Of a stretch of DNA of 64,000 nucleotides, positions 9,121 through 18,464 are shown one piece after another; within the stretch, counting starts at the first letter, position 1; each line of letters starts with the position of its first letter. A program made the translations under genes and the position numbers. The stretch comes from Bifidobacterium apousia. GTDB taxonomy: Bacteria; Actinomycetota; Actinomycetes; Actinomycetales; Bifidobacteriaceae. The stretch spans positions 124,001-188,000 of the forward strand of contig NZ_VMHK01000002.1 in the NCBI RefSeq assembly GCF_007559275.1, given 5' to 3'. The notes under the pieces were generated by a model. The model was not told where the DNA came from. It saw only the letters and a program-made list of their open reading frames with translations, and made no database searches.

Positions 9121-11091
9121 TTGATTGACAAAAATCTTTTCCGTTTCGACGGAGTCCGGTCTACCTTGGGCCTGCTGGCCGCACTGTCCCTGTTCCAGGG
9201 AATAGGTGTGGTGGTTCAGGCCTACGGGTTGACCTTGGCTCTGGTGCGTATTTGGCACCTTCAGAACCTCAAGGTGTTGGTGGTGCCAGTGCTGATCTTT
9301 CTGGCTGCCTACACCTGCCGACAGCTCTGCGATGTGGCCAAGGATCGTTGTGCCACTGACCGTGCCGATGCCATCGTAGCTGAGCTGCGGCCCAGCATTC
9401 AGGACAAGGTCTTCTCGCTGGGGCCATCGGCTCTGGCTCGGCGTGGCACAGGCTCGGCCGTCACCATGTTGGTGGATGGACTTGATCAGGTACGCACCTA
9501 CGTACTGACAGTCCTGCCAAAGATGATGGATCTCATTTTCATTCCATTAATCGTTCTGGTGGTGGTTTGGACCCAGGATGCAGGTTCAGGGCTGATTCTC
9601 CTGCTCATGCTGCCCCTGCTCATCTTCTTCATGGTCATCCTGGGTCTGGCAGCCAGGGATCGCTCCAGCCGGCAGTATGCCCAATTTCGCAAGCTCAACA
9701 CCAGGTTCATGGATACAGTCTTGGGCCTGCCGACTCTGAAGATGCTGGGTATTGACAAGGAATACGAGGACGAGATCTATTCGGTCTCGGATCGCTTCCG
9801 CAAGAGGACCATGAGCGTTATCCGGGTGGCCATGACTTCCACCTTTGCTTTGGACTTCTTTGCAACCTTGGCCATCGCCATCATGGCCGTCTTCTTGGGC
9901 AACAACTTGATCAATGCCAAGGTGGAGCTCTTTCCAGCCCTCTTGGCCCTGATTCTGGCTCCTGAGTACTTCATGCCCATCCGCCAGTTTGGCGATGATT
10001 TCCACGCCACGCTGAACGGCAAGAACGCCTTGGACGATATTGCGGATATGCTGGCCCAGCCAGAGCCGAAGCGCATGGAGGAACTGGACTGGTCCGGATG
10101 GAAGGAAGACAGCCACCTGCGTCTGGAAGGAATAGACTTCGCCTATCCTGGCCCCAAGCCGGTAGAGAGCAGTGCTTCAGCCGGGGCACAGATGGATGCC
10201 ATGGCCAAGTCCGAGAGCCAAAAGACCAGCAAGAAGAGCCGCAAGCGCAAGTCTTCCATAGTTCAAGGCGGTAACGGGGGGGCGGTCTCGGCTGAGTCCG
10301 GTTCTACAGCACCACAAGGAACTGCAGTCGAGGCGGTCGCGGATTCACGGATCAGTGAGTCCGAGGAGGGGTCGCAAGAGCAGCCTCTGGCTCTGAGCGG
10401 TCTGGACTTCAACCTGCATGGTTTTTCCAAGGTGGCCATTGTCGGTCGTTCTGGAGCTGGCAAGTCCACGCTGATGGATCTGCTGGCCGGCTTTGACCAG
10501 CCCAAAGCGGGCACCATCGACCTGGATGGTCATCAGCTGGAGCATTGCAACGTGGCTGCCTGGCAGCGGCACATCAGCTATATTCCCCAGAACCCCTTCA
10601 TCTTCCATGGCACCGTATCCGACAATATTCGCTTTTACAACCAGGAAGCAGACGATGCCCAAGTGGCCCGTGCAGCCGACCGGGCTGGACTGACCGACTG
10701 GCTGACAACATTGCCCGACGGTCTGGGCACTCAAATCGGCGAGGGCAACCGCGGCATCAGCGGCGGCCAGGCACAGCGAATCGCCCTGGCCAGGGGCATC
10801 CTGGACCCCTCACGCGAGATTCTGTTCTTTGACGAGCCCACCGCTCACCTGGACATCGAGACCGAATACGACCTGAAGCAGACCCTGCTGCCCATCATGG
10901 ACGGGCACCTGGTAGTCCTGGCCACCCATCGGCTGCACTGGCTGGCCAACATGGACTGGGTGATCATGCTGGAGCATGGACGAATTGTAGCCCAGGGCGA
11001 TCCGCGCGAGCTGATCGGTCAGGGCGGGCCCTTGGATGCGCTGATCGATGAGATGGGAGGGAACCAGATTGCCGACTACCAGCAGGACTGA
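9121..11091 (+). CDS. cydD: ABC exporter CydD for bd oxidase assembly, with NBD insertion
   Basis: CydD forms a heterodimer with CydC that exports thiols such as glutathione or cysteine and is needed for cytochrome bd maturation. It is a half-transporter: six helices in the first 310 residues, then an ATPase with Walker A GRSGAGKST, signature ISGGQAQR and Walker B ILFFDEPTAHLD. Residues about 345-422 are an unusual low-complexity insert (KKSRKRK, then Ser/Glu/Gly-rich) between the A-loop segment FAYPG and the next strand. The start is TTG 9121 with GAGGA at 9109-9113. The CydD/CydC naming follows order and homology. Confidence 0.9.
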   Translation: MIDKNLFRFDGVRSTLGLLAALSLFQGIGVVVQAYGLTLALVRIWHLQNLKVLVVPVLIFLAAYTCRQLCDVAKDRCATDRADAIVAELRPSIQDKVFSLGPSALARRGTGSAVTMLVDGLDQVRTYVLTVLPKMMDLIFIPLIVLVVVWTQDAGSGLILLLMLPLLIFFMVILGLAARDRSSRQYAQFRKLNTRFMDTVLGLPTLKMLGIDKEYEDEIYSVSDRFRKRTMSVIRVAMTSTFALDFFATLAIAIMAVFLGNNLINAKVELFPALLALILAPEYFMPIRQFGDDFHATLNGKNALDDIADMLAQPEPKRMEELDWSGWKEDSHLRLEGIDFAYPGPKPVESSASAGAQMDAMAKSESQKTSKKSRKRKSSIVQGGNGGAVSAESGSTAPQGTAVEAVADSRISESEEGSQEQPLALSGLDFNLHGFSKVAIVGRSGAGKSTLMDLLAGFDQPKAGTIDLDGHQLEHCNVAAWQRHISYIPQNPFIFHGTVSDNIRFYNQEADDAQVARAADRAGLTDWLTTLPDGLGTQIGEGNRGISGGQAQRIALARGILDPSREILFFDEPTAHLDIETEYDLKQTLLPIMDGHLVVLATHRLHWLANMDWVIMLEHGRIVAQGDPRELIGQGGPLDALIDEMGGNQIADYQQD

Positions 11092-12970
11092 AACCGCCGG
11101 AAGAGAAGGCGCGGGGACATCGAAGACCTCCCGCCGCGGCCGTGGGTTGTCGGGCTATATGCATATCTGGCACCGGGATCATTGGTTCTGGCCCTACCTG
11201 CGTGAGAACAAGGGGCTGCTTGCTCTGATCTTCTTCCTGGGGACCATCACCTTCGTGTGCGCGGCCGGACTGATGTTTACCTCGGGCTTTCTGATCAGCA
11301 GGTCGGCCCGTCATCCCTTCAATATCTTTGCCGTATACGTGCCGGTAGTGCTGACCAGGGCCTTCGGCATTGGGCGGCCCACATTCAAGTACCTGGAGCG
11401 CATCAAGAGCCATGACTGGGTGCTCCGGGTGGTTTCCAAGCTTCGGGTTCAGCTTTACCGCACCCTCTCGCAGGACGCGGCCTTCCTGAACGAGCATGAG
11501 CGCACGGGCACGGTCCTGGGCATGCTTTCGGACGACTTGGACCATCTGGAGAATTTCTACCTGCGCACCATCTTCCCCACGGTCGTGGCCTACATGATGT
11601 GGGTGGTGGTCACCATCGCCGTAGGCGTCTTTTCCTGGCTGACCTCGCTCCTGCTTTTCCTGCTTTTCGCCCTGATTCTGATCCTGGTACCGCTGGTCTC
11701 GCTGGCTTATTCGGACGGGCGGTACGACATGGAGAAGGCACGGCGGCAGGATCAGTACACGGCAGTGACCGAGAGCTACATGGGCCTGGGAGATTGGGTG
11801 ATCACTCGCCGTCGCCACCGCTTCGTGGACACGGCGTCCGGCGACTTCAACGACATCGCCGCCGGCCGCAGAGAGCAGAAGCGGTTCGAACGCTGGCGCA
11901 ACTGCGGCATCCAGATGATTTTCGCCCTCATGGTGGTGGCTCTGATTGTTGGAGCGGATCTACGCATGACCAGCTCCACCTCCATAGCTGACTTCGCGGC
12001 AGCCGTGGTCCTGGCGGTTTTCCCCCTGGTTGACTGCTTCATCGTGGTCTCCCAGGCTGTGGCTGAGGTTCCCCTGTATACTGACTCGCTGGACCACCTC
12101 AATGATCTGACCGAGCGCGTCGAGTCCCGGCGGATTGAGCCGAGTGCCCAGACCAAATTGGAGGGGCCGATCAAGTCAATTGTCTTCGACCATGTCAGCT
12201 TCTCCTACGGCCCTGATGACCCCCTGCTGCTGGACGACTTCAGCCTGCGAATCGAAGGTGGGCAGCGTGTGGCACTGCTCGGTCCCAGCGGCGAGGGCAA
12301 GACGACGGTCCTGCAGCTGCTTCTGGGCGATCTGCGCCCAACCAGTGGCCGCATCCTGATCAATGGAATACCGGTCGATGCCTTGCAGGATCAGCGTCCT
12401 GAGCTTTTTGGCTACCTGAACCAGCAGGCCTTCCTCTTCAACACCACCATCGCCTCCAATGTGCGTCTGGGCGCCCCCCAGGCTGATGATGATCAGGTTC
12501 GCCAGGCTCTGAAGGCTGTGCAGCTGGATCAGGTCGTAGATGACATGCCCCAGGGAATCGACACGCCGGTGGATGAAGCTGGTGGCCGTCTTTCGGGCGG
12601 CCAGCGCCAGCGTCTGGCCTTGGCCAGGATTGTGCTCAAGCACACGCCGATCATCCTTCTGGACGAGCCCACCATCGGTCTGGATCCCATAACCGAGCGG
12701 CGGCTCATGGCCATGATCTTCAAGGTCAGCCAGGATCGCACCCTTCTTTGGGTGACCCACCATCTTCAGGGGCTGGAGGAGGCCGACCAGGTGATCTTTA
12801 TGCAGGACGGGCACATCGCCATGCAGGGGCGCCCGGTCGATCTGTATCGGGAGAACGCCCGTTTCCGTGAACTTTATCGCATGGACGTCTCGGACGTGGA
12901 CAAGGGTGCCGGTCAAGGGATATACTTGGAGAAGCAGTCAGATTCAGATGGACGGAACCCTGTTGAATGA
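11069..12970 (+). CDS. cydC: ABC exporter CydC for bd oxidase assembly
   Basis: This is the partner half-transporter of CydD. It has an N-terminal membrane domain (FFLGTITFVCAAGLMFTSG and later helices), then an ATPase domain with Walker A GPSGEGKTT, signature LSGGQRQR and Walker B IILLDEPTIGLD. I prefer TTG 11069, preceded by GGGAGGG at 11055-11061, giving a short overlap with cydD. ATG 11048 and ATG 11159 (MHIWHRDHW) are alternatives. The overlap implies coupled translation with cydD. Confidence 0.9.
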   Translation: MPTTSRTETAGREGAGTSKTSRRGRGLSGYMHIWHRDHWFWPYLRENKGLLALIFFLGTITFVCAAGLMFTSGFLISRSARHPFNIFAVYVPVVLTRAFGIGRPTFKYLERIKSHDWVLRVVSKLRVQLYRTLSQDAAFLNEHERTGTVLGMLSDDLDHLENFYLRTIFPTVVAYMMWVVVTIAVGVFSWLTSLLLFLLFALILILVPLVSLAYSDGRYDMEKARRQDQYTAVTESYMGLGDWVITRRRHRFVDTASGDFNDIAAGRREQKRFERWRNCGIQMIFALMVVALIVGADLRMTSSTSIADFAAAVVLAVFPLVDCFIVVSQAVAEVPLYTDSLDHLNDLTERVESRRIEPSAQTKLEGPIKSIVFDHVSFSYGPDDPLLLDDFSLRIEGGQRVALLGPSGEGKTTVLQLLLGDLRPTSGRILINGIPVDALQDQRPELFGYLNQQAFLFNTTIASNVRLGAPQADDDQVRQALKAVQLDQVVDDMPQGIDTPVDEAGGRLSGGQRQRLALARIVLKHTPIILLDEPTIGLDPITERRLMAMIFKVSQDRTLLWVTHHLQGLEEADQVIFMQDGHIAMQGRPVDLYRENARFRELYRMDVSDVDKGAGQGIYLEKQSDSDGRNPVE

Positions 12971-13166
12971 CCATCAGGCTGTTTCCCGAGCAATGAATGT
13001 TGCACGGTTGTCGGGTCGCCGATCTTGGCGGATGGCTTCCCGGCCGGTTGCTGTGCGCCGTCGGTTCATGGACTGGGCGGCATGGAAACCGGAGCCCGTG
13101 GAAGCGACCAGGTGGCGAAGTCGGGGAGAGCTGAAGGTTCTCGTGGGCACAAGCTTGGTCATATCT

Positions 13167-13182
13167 GAATCCGTCCGGATTC
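13167..13182. promoter_or_regulatory. Palindrome upstream of cydA, candidate operator
   Basis: GAATCCG and CGGATTC form 7-bp arms with a 2-nt spacer, centred 56 bases before the cydA ATG in the 260-bp cydC-cydA gap. No known regulator motif is matched with certainty. The role is inferred only from symmetry and position. Confidence 0.3.
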
Positions 13183-13230
13183 GACCCGTGTACCCGCGCC
13201 CGACGAACCCTGCAGAGATTGGGAGGAACG

Positions 13231-14724
13231 ATGTTCACTGTATTGGGATTGTCTAGATTCCAGTTCGCCATGACGACGATATTCCACTTCTTCTATGTCC
13301 CTATGACCATCGGTCTGGCCCTGGCGGTCGCCATCATGGAGACCACCTATGTAGTGACCAAGAAGGATGTCTACAAGAAGATGACCATGTTCTGGTCCAA
13401 GATCTTCCTGCTTTCCTTTGCGGTCGGCGTGGTCACGGGCATCATCCAGGAGTTCCAGTTCGGCATGAACTGGTCCAACTACTCCAGGTTCATGGGTGAC
13501 ATCTTCGGCGCCCCCCTGGCCATCGAGGCCCTGCTGGCCTTCTTCCTGGAGTCCACTTTCATCGGCGTGTGGATGTTCACCTGGAATAGGTTCAAGCCGG
13601 CCGTGCATGTGATCTTCATCTGGCTGACCTTCCTGGGTTCCTCCATGTCGGCAATCTGGATTCTGGCTGCCAACAGCTTCATGCAGCACCCGGTTGGTTT
13701 CGAGATCAACCAGGCCACTGGTCATGTGCGGTTGCGCAGCTTCGGTGACGTCATGTCCAATCCCCAGCTGTGGATCGAGTTCCCCCACGTCTTCTTCGCC
13801 GCCGTCTGCACAGGGGCTTTCGTGGTCATGGGCTGCAGCGCCTTCAGCCTGCTGAGAATGCACATGGGGAACAAGGACCAGGCCGTGGCCGCTGTCGAGG
13901 CCGACTCCGAGAAGCAGGCCAAGGTCAACCTGTTCACCAAGTCCATCCGCCTGGCCGCTCTGCTTGGGCTTATCGGTTCCATCTGCGTGATCACCTACGG
14001 TGATTTGCAGGGCAAGTTCATTGTGACCGATCAGCCTATGAAACTGGCTGCCACCGAGGCCATCTACGAGGATACCGGCGATCCCGCCCCTTGGAATGCC
14101 GTGGCTCTGATCAATGAGAAGGACCATAAGATTGAGGGGTCCGTCGAGATTCCCGGAGCCATGTCGCAGCTGGCTTACGGCAAGAAAACAGGCGCCGTCA
14201 AGGGCATGAACACCGTGAACAAGGAGCTGCACGAGAAGTACGATGCCAAGTACGGCAAGGATATGAACTACTACGTGCCGGTCACCACCCTATTCTGGGT
14301 CTTCCGCCTGATGGTCGGAATCGGGTTTGCCTTTGCCCTGATATCGGCATTGGTGCTCTGGTTCACACGCAAGAAGAAGAATACGCTCTTTACCACACGT
14401 TGGAAGCTCTGGATCATGGGCATCTTCACCTTTGCCCCCTTCGCTGCGACGACCAGTGGCTGGCTGGTGACGGAGCTTGGACGCTATCCTTGGCTGGTCT
14501 ATGGTTTCCAGACCATTGCCGATGGCGTTTCGCCCACCAGTACGGTGCCGAACCTGCTCTTCACCTGCATTGTCTACTTCCTGCTCTTCCTGGTTCTGGG
14601 CGGCGTCATGGTCTTCTACACCAGGAGGACCCTGCACCAGGGACCCTTCTACAAGCCGGATGACGGCAATGGGCCGCAGCCTGCCAAGGTGCATGGCGCA
14701 CCGGCTCGGGTAGCCTTGGCATAA
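13231..14724 (+). CDS. cydA: Cytochrome bd oxidase subunit I
   Basis: CydA carries haems b558, b595 and d and oxidises quinol. His19 (IFHFFYVP), Glu99, Glu107 (FFLESTF) and His186 (FPHVFFA) fall at the same numbers as the E. coli haem ligands and proton-path residues. A Met in LWIMGIF is the likely sixth ligand of b558. The usual GRQPW motif reads GRYPW. At 497 residues it is the short Q-loop form. ATG 13231 follows GGGAGG; the in-frame TTG at 13219 precedes that site. It is last in the block, 260 bases after cydC, so it may have its own promoter. Confidence 0.96.
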   Translation: MFTVLGLSRFQFAMTTIFHFFYVPMTIGLALAVAIMETTYVVTKKDVYKKMTMFWSKIFLLSFAVGVVTGIIQEFQFGMNWSNYSRFMGDIFGAPLAIEALLAFFLESTFIGVWMFTWNRFKPAVHVIFIWLTFLGSSMSAIWILAANSFMQHPVGFEINQATGHVRLRSFGDVMSNPQLWIEFPHVFFAAVCTGAFVVMGCSAFSLLRMHMGNKDQAVAAVEADSEKQAKVNLFTKSIRLAALLGLIGSICVITYGDLQGKFIVTDQPMKLAATEAIYEDTGDPAPWNAVALINEKDHKIEGSVEIPGAMSQLAYGKKTGAVKGMNTVNKELHEKYDAKYGKDMNYYVPVTTLFWVFRLMVGIGFAFALISALVLWFTRKKKNTLFTTRWKLWIMGIFTFAPFAATTSGWLVTELGRYPWLVYGFQTIADGVSPTSTVPNLLFTCIVYFLLFLVLGGVMVFYTRRTLHQGPFYKPDDGNGPQPAKVHGAPARVALA

Positions 14725-14758
14725 TGGCCAGCTGACCTCAAACCCTTCCTTCCCTTCG

Positions 14759-14804
14759 GTAAATCCCCCGTTTCGGACCGTATGGTTCGGGACGGGGGAT
14801 TTAC
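14759..14804 (+). terminator. Hairpin terminator after cydA
   Basis: GTAAATCCCCCGT (14759-14771) pairs with ACGGGGGATTTAC (14792-14804), with further GGACC/GGTTC-like pairing inside the loop. It lies between convergent cydA and the prenyl synthase. The U-tract is weak, so it may serve as a bidirectional block. Confidence 0.6.
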
Positions 14805-14971
14805 TGTCATAGGGTGTTTGCCACCAGCGGCAGCCAGCGGTGGTGAGATGCACAAAAGAGAGCAACGCCTAGCATGGAACGGGGTTGTGATGCCTATTCG
14901 ACGTATAGCTGAAACCGTACTGACTGCACTCGTTCAGGATTGGCCGAGCTGGCTCAGTCGTGCGAATTCGG

Positions 14972-15931
14972 TCAGATCTGGGCGGTCAGCTTGACGGTAA
15001 TCCGCTGCAATAGGGAACGTACGTCTTTGTTCATGGGGGAGTCCTTTAGGCTGTCCGCAGCCCGTTGCAGATAGTCCTTGGCGGTTTGCCGGCTGCCCTC
15101 CATCAACTGGGGATGGGCTTTGAGGTAGTCGATCACCCGGTCGGGATCGTCTTGCTGCACCAGTGTTCTGAAGTCCTCATCCTCCTGGAATCCCAGCAGA
15201 ACCGGCAGAGTGTAGATTCCGTCGCGAATATCCTCCAGCTTGGGCTTGCCGGTGTCACGATCCAGATCAAAATCGTTGATGTCGTCGATGATCTGGAAGG
15301 CCATGCCTAGATTGCCGCCGAAGTCTCTGGCTGTCTGCTCCAAGGCCGGGTCAGTTGGCTGGCCATCAAGGCGGATCCCGGTCAGGCAGGCCAGGCGGAA
15401 GAGGGCTGCGGTCTTGCCTGAGATGGCTCGGTCGTAATCGTCAATCGTGATGTGGGTGTGGTGGCGGTCTGACTCTTGGTAGAGTTCGCCGCCTACGATC
15501 TCGCAGACCGTACCGGCCTGTTCGCGGATAAAGGCTGTGTCAGGAGCGATGGAGGCCATGATCTCCATGTAGCGCGAAAGGATCAGGTCTCCTAGATAGA
15601 TGGCAGCCTTGTTGCCTCGGATGGTGTGGACCGTGGGCTTGTTGCGGCGGATGGGGGCGTTGTCCAGAACGTCGTCGTGGACCAAGGTAGCCAGATGAAG
15701 CATTTCGATGGCGGCGGCGCCAGTGATGACGGTGTCGTCCAGGCGTCCTCCGTTCCGTGCTCCGGCCCGGGCAAAGAGCACCACCATGGCGGCTCGAATC
15801 ATCTTGCCGTGGTTATCCAGCAGTCGACGGTAATCCTCTTGATAGGGTGCTACATGGGTACGCTCCTGGTGCAGGCGGTCGACAACCCTCTCAAGATCCT
15901 TGCGCAACAGGAGCTCTTGTCCTTCTGCCAT
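14972..15931 (-). CDS. Polyprenyl diphosphate synthase
   Basis: This trans-isoprenyl diphosphate synthase condenses isopentenyl diphosphate units. The two aspartate-rich motifs are present as LVHDDVLDNAPIRR (first) and FQIIDDINDFD (second), and the 319-residue length fits a hepta/octaprenyl or geranylgeranyl synthase. Product chain length cannot be read reliably by eye. It faces the ndh-cyd block convergently, so it could supply the prenyl tail of the quinone that block needs; this is inference from location. The start ATG is preceded by GAGGGAG on the minus strand. Confidence 0.88.
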   Translation of the reverse strand: MAEGQELLLRKDLERVVDRLHQERTHVAPYQEDYRRLLDNHGKMIRAAMVVLFARAGARNGGRLDDTVITGAAAIEMLHLATLVHDDVLDNAPIRRNKPTVHTIRGNKAAIYLGDLILSRYMEIMASIAPDTAFIREQAGTVCEIVGGELYQESDRHHTHITIDDYDRAISGKTAALFRLACLTGIRLDGQPTDPALEQTARDFGGNLGMAFQIIDDINDFDLDRDTGKPKLEDIRDGIYTLPVLLGFQEDEDFRTLVQQDDPDRVIDYLKAHPQLMEGSRQTAKDYLQRAADSLKDSPMNKDVRSLLQRITVKLTAQI

Positions 15932-16159
15932 GGAGGTACGCTCCCTCTATCTCGTTAAGAATCGCAACGTATCCAATATACCAAGACCGGAGCCAGGTCT
16001 GAAGATTGTCCGCCCGGTCCTGGCTGTCGTCGTAACCACTGTGGTCAAGCTAACACCAGGGTGTCGCTGTGCTGGCATGACGCCTAGGTCTGCATCCGAT
16101 TCGTAAGGGGGCTGCACTGATGGTCCTAGGAGCGAAGCAGGGTGAAGTAGGCTAGACGT

Positions 16160-17629
16160 ATGAGTCAGCATTACCACGCGGATCAGGTCTCCCCACAAGG
16201 CGGCGAGGGAGAGCATGATCGACCGCTGTCCGTTTCGGCCCGGCTGGGGCGACTTCAGTTCCACTACTCGGGCAAGTTCAGACTCCTGCAGCTGGCTGAC
16301 GTCCAGGAGGGTCCCAAGGTCTCTGCGGACACAATCAGGCTGATAGCTGCGGCTTGCGATGCTGCAAAGCCCGATCTGGTGGTCTTCTCGGGCAATCAGG
16401 TAGCCGGTTACGACACGGCCTACGAGCGCACCTTCCGTAAGAGGCGCTGGAGCACCCCCTTGGACGGCATCTACTCGGCTGGTCTGAGCATGGGTGGCGC
16501 TCTGGGATTTGGGGGAGCCTCCCTGAAGCGCTCTTCCAAGCCTGAGGATGGTCAAGCAGCCGGCGACCGCCGGGAACCAGACCGCAGGGATGCCGAGCGT
16601 GTACGCCAGCAAAACATCAAGCACACCGAAGATCTGGTCCGCAGAACCGTTGGCCTGATCACCGGCCCACTGGTTGAACGCGGGATCCCCTTCGTCGTCA
16701 CCTATGGCAACCATGACTTCCAGTGTGGGCTGGACACCGATCAGATGGACGCCATCTATCGGGAGGTGCCCGGTTGCCTGAACCCGGAGGCTACGGTCGC
16801 CCATCCTGATCGGGTCCATGCGCTGATCGGGTCGGCCCTGCCCTCCCAAACAGCCTTCGTCTGCGCTCCGGGCACCTTCGCGCTGCCTGTAGCGGATTGC
16901 GACGGTCACGGGGTGGTCATGGGACTGGTCCTGCTGGACTCTGGCGACTATGCCCGGGCAGGCGGCTATGGCTCACCGTCGACGCAGGCCCTGGACTTTC
17001 TGGCGGCCGCTCCCGATCTCCTGGGCAACCGATCCATCGTCTTCCAGCACATGCCCATTCCCCAGTTCTACGATCTGCTCAAGCCGGTGCCAGCCACCAC
17101 AGCCTATGCGGTCCAGGGCTACCGAAGTTTCGACTCCCGTTGCTACATCCTGGACGAATCGCGCACCTGCCCCGGCTCCTACCTGGGCGAGGGAGTCTCC
17201 TGCCCGGATGAGGACAGCGGCGAGTATGACCTGCTGACCCGGAACCGGGGCTATTTCGCCCTCTTCGCCGGGCATGACCACCGCAATGGCTTTGTTGGTC
17301 GTAGTGGAGATCTGACACTGGGGGCCACGCCCACCTGCGGATTCGGCTCATACGGTCCGGTGCCCAGCAAGCGGGCGGCACGGCTCTTCGAGTTCGATAT
17401 CCGCCATCCCCATCATCCTCGCACGCAGCTCCTGGAGTTCGGGCAATTGGTGGGGCGGCCAGGATCCCACAAGGTCTACACCTTCGCCATGAGCCATATG
17501 CCCACTTCTACCGGGGACGCGGTCAACCTCTTGCGTCGGCCCGGATTCTTGGCGGGCGGCCTGACGGCTCTTGCCGGGTTGATCGCCTCCTGGGGATCAA
17601 CCAGACGGCGATCAGGGCCAAGGGGTTAA
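16160..17629 (+). CDS. Calcineurin-like metallophosphoesterase with altered metal motifs
   Basis: This is a metallophosphoesterase-fold protein of 489 residues. Motifs run in the usual order but two are changed: DxH reads ADVQ, GD reads FSGNQ, while GNHD (YGNHD), the middle His (FQHMP) and GHxH (AGHDH) are kept. A charged low-complexity insert (KRSSKPEDGQAAGDRRE) lies near residue 130, and a hydrophobic stretch near the C-terminus (FLAGGLTALAGLIASWG) could anchor it to the membrane. The substrate is unknown. It is convergent with the IclR gene, eight bases apart. Confidence 0.8.
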   Translation: MSQHYHADQVSPQGGEGEHDRPLSVSARLGRLQFHYSGKFRLLQLADVQEGPKVSADTIRLIAAACDAAKPDLVVFSGNQVAGYDTAYERTFRKRRWSTPLDGIYSAGLSMGGALGFGGASLKRSSKPEDGQAAGDRREPDRRDAERVRQQNIKHTEDLVRRTVGLITGPLVERGIPFVVTYGNHDFQCGLDTDQMDAIYREVPGCLNPEATVAHPDRVHALIGSALPSQTAFVCAPGTFALPVADCDGHGVVMGLVLLDSGDYARAGGYGSPSTQALDFLAAAPDLLGNRSIVFQHMPIPQFYDLLKPVPATTAYAVQGYRSFDSRCYILDESRTCPGSYLGEGVSCPDEDSGEYDLLTRNRGYFALFAGHDHRNGFVGRSGDLTLGATPTCGFGSYGPVPSKRAARLFEFDIRHPHHPRTQLLEFGQLVGRPGSHKVYTFAMSHMPTSTGDAVNLLRRPGFLAGGLTALAGLIASWGSTRRRSGPRG

Positions 17630-17637
17630 ATTCCCGC

Positions 17638-18441
17638 TCAGACCCTACGACGGGCGGGAGATGAGGCTCGCAGCAGGGCTTCGGTCAGATATTTGCCGGC
17701 GGCCATGACCAGGGGGGCGTAGCGCCTTCCCGGCGTGGTGGACATGCGGTTGACCGGGCCGGAGATGGATATGGCGGCCATGACCTGCCCGGATCCGTTG
17801 CGGATGGGGGCCGAAATGGAACAGACGCCTTCTTCCCGCTCGTTGATGGATTCGGCCCAGCCGCGCTTGCGGACCGTGGCCAGGGTCGCTGCGTTGAACT
17901 TGGCGTGTCGCAGACCCTGATGGAGGCGCTCAGGTTCCTCCCAGGCCAACAGAATCTGTGCTGCCGACCCGGCCTCCATGGACAGCAGGGCGCCTACAGG
18001 GATGGAGTCGCGCAGGCCGGAGGCGCGTTCCACCGCGGCGATGCAGACACGGACTTCGCCTTGGCGGCGGAAAATCTGGGCTGACTCACCCGAACGGTTG
18101 AGCAGTGTATGCAGGATGGGTCCCGAGGCGGTCAGCAGTCGATCCTCGCCAGCGGCAGCGGCCAGCTCGGCGAAGCGGGAGCCCAGGACGAAGCGGCCGT
18201 GTGCATCCCGCAGCACGAAGCGGTGGCGCTCCAAGGCGATGGCCAGTCGGTGGGCTGTGGGTCGAGCCAACCCGGTGGCGTTGACCAGCTGGCCCAGGGT
18301 CATGGGCCCGGTCTCCAGGGTATCCAGAATTCGCACCGTCTTGTCCAAAACGCCGACGCCCGAATGAATCTCCTCCTGATGCATGTTCGGATCATTTGCG
18401 GAGGGATATCTGTCGTCGTCGTTCATAGAAGGTGTGTCCAT
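17638..18441 (-). CDS. IclR-family regulator next to leuCD
   Basis: An N-terminal winged helix (about residues 30-85, with LVNATGLARPTAHRLAIAL as the recognition part) is followed by an IclR effector domain (ending GPVNRMSTTPGRRYAPLVMAAG). In actinobacteria the IclR protein divergent from leuCD (LtbR in Corynebacterium, NdgR in Streptomyces) represses leucine biosynthesis. The same arrangement here makes orthology likely. An inverted repeat overlaps its own predicted -10 and the leuC -35, which suggests autoregulation. The start ATG has no clear ribosome site; ATG 18426 is an alternative. Confidence 0.87.
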   Translation of the reverse strand: MDTPSMNDDDRYPSANDPNMHQEEIHSGVGVLDKTVRILDTLETGPMTLGQLVNATGLARPTAHRLAIALERHRFVLRDAHGRFVLGSRFAELAAAAGEDRLLTASGPILHTLLNRSGESAQIFRRQGEVRVCIAAVERASGLRDSIPVGALLSMEAGSAAQILLAWEEPERLHQGLRHAKFNAATLATVRKRGWAESINEREEGVCSISAPIRNGSGQVMAAISISGPVNRMSTTPGRRYAPLVMAAGKYLTEALLRASSPARRRV

Positions 18442-18464
18442 GGTTGAATTATGCCATCTCAGTA

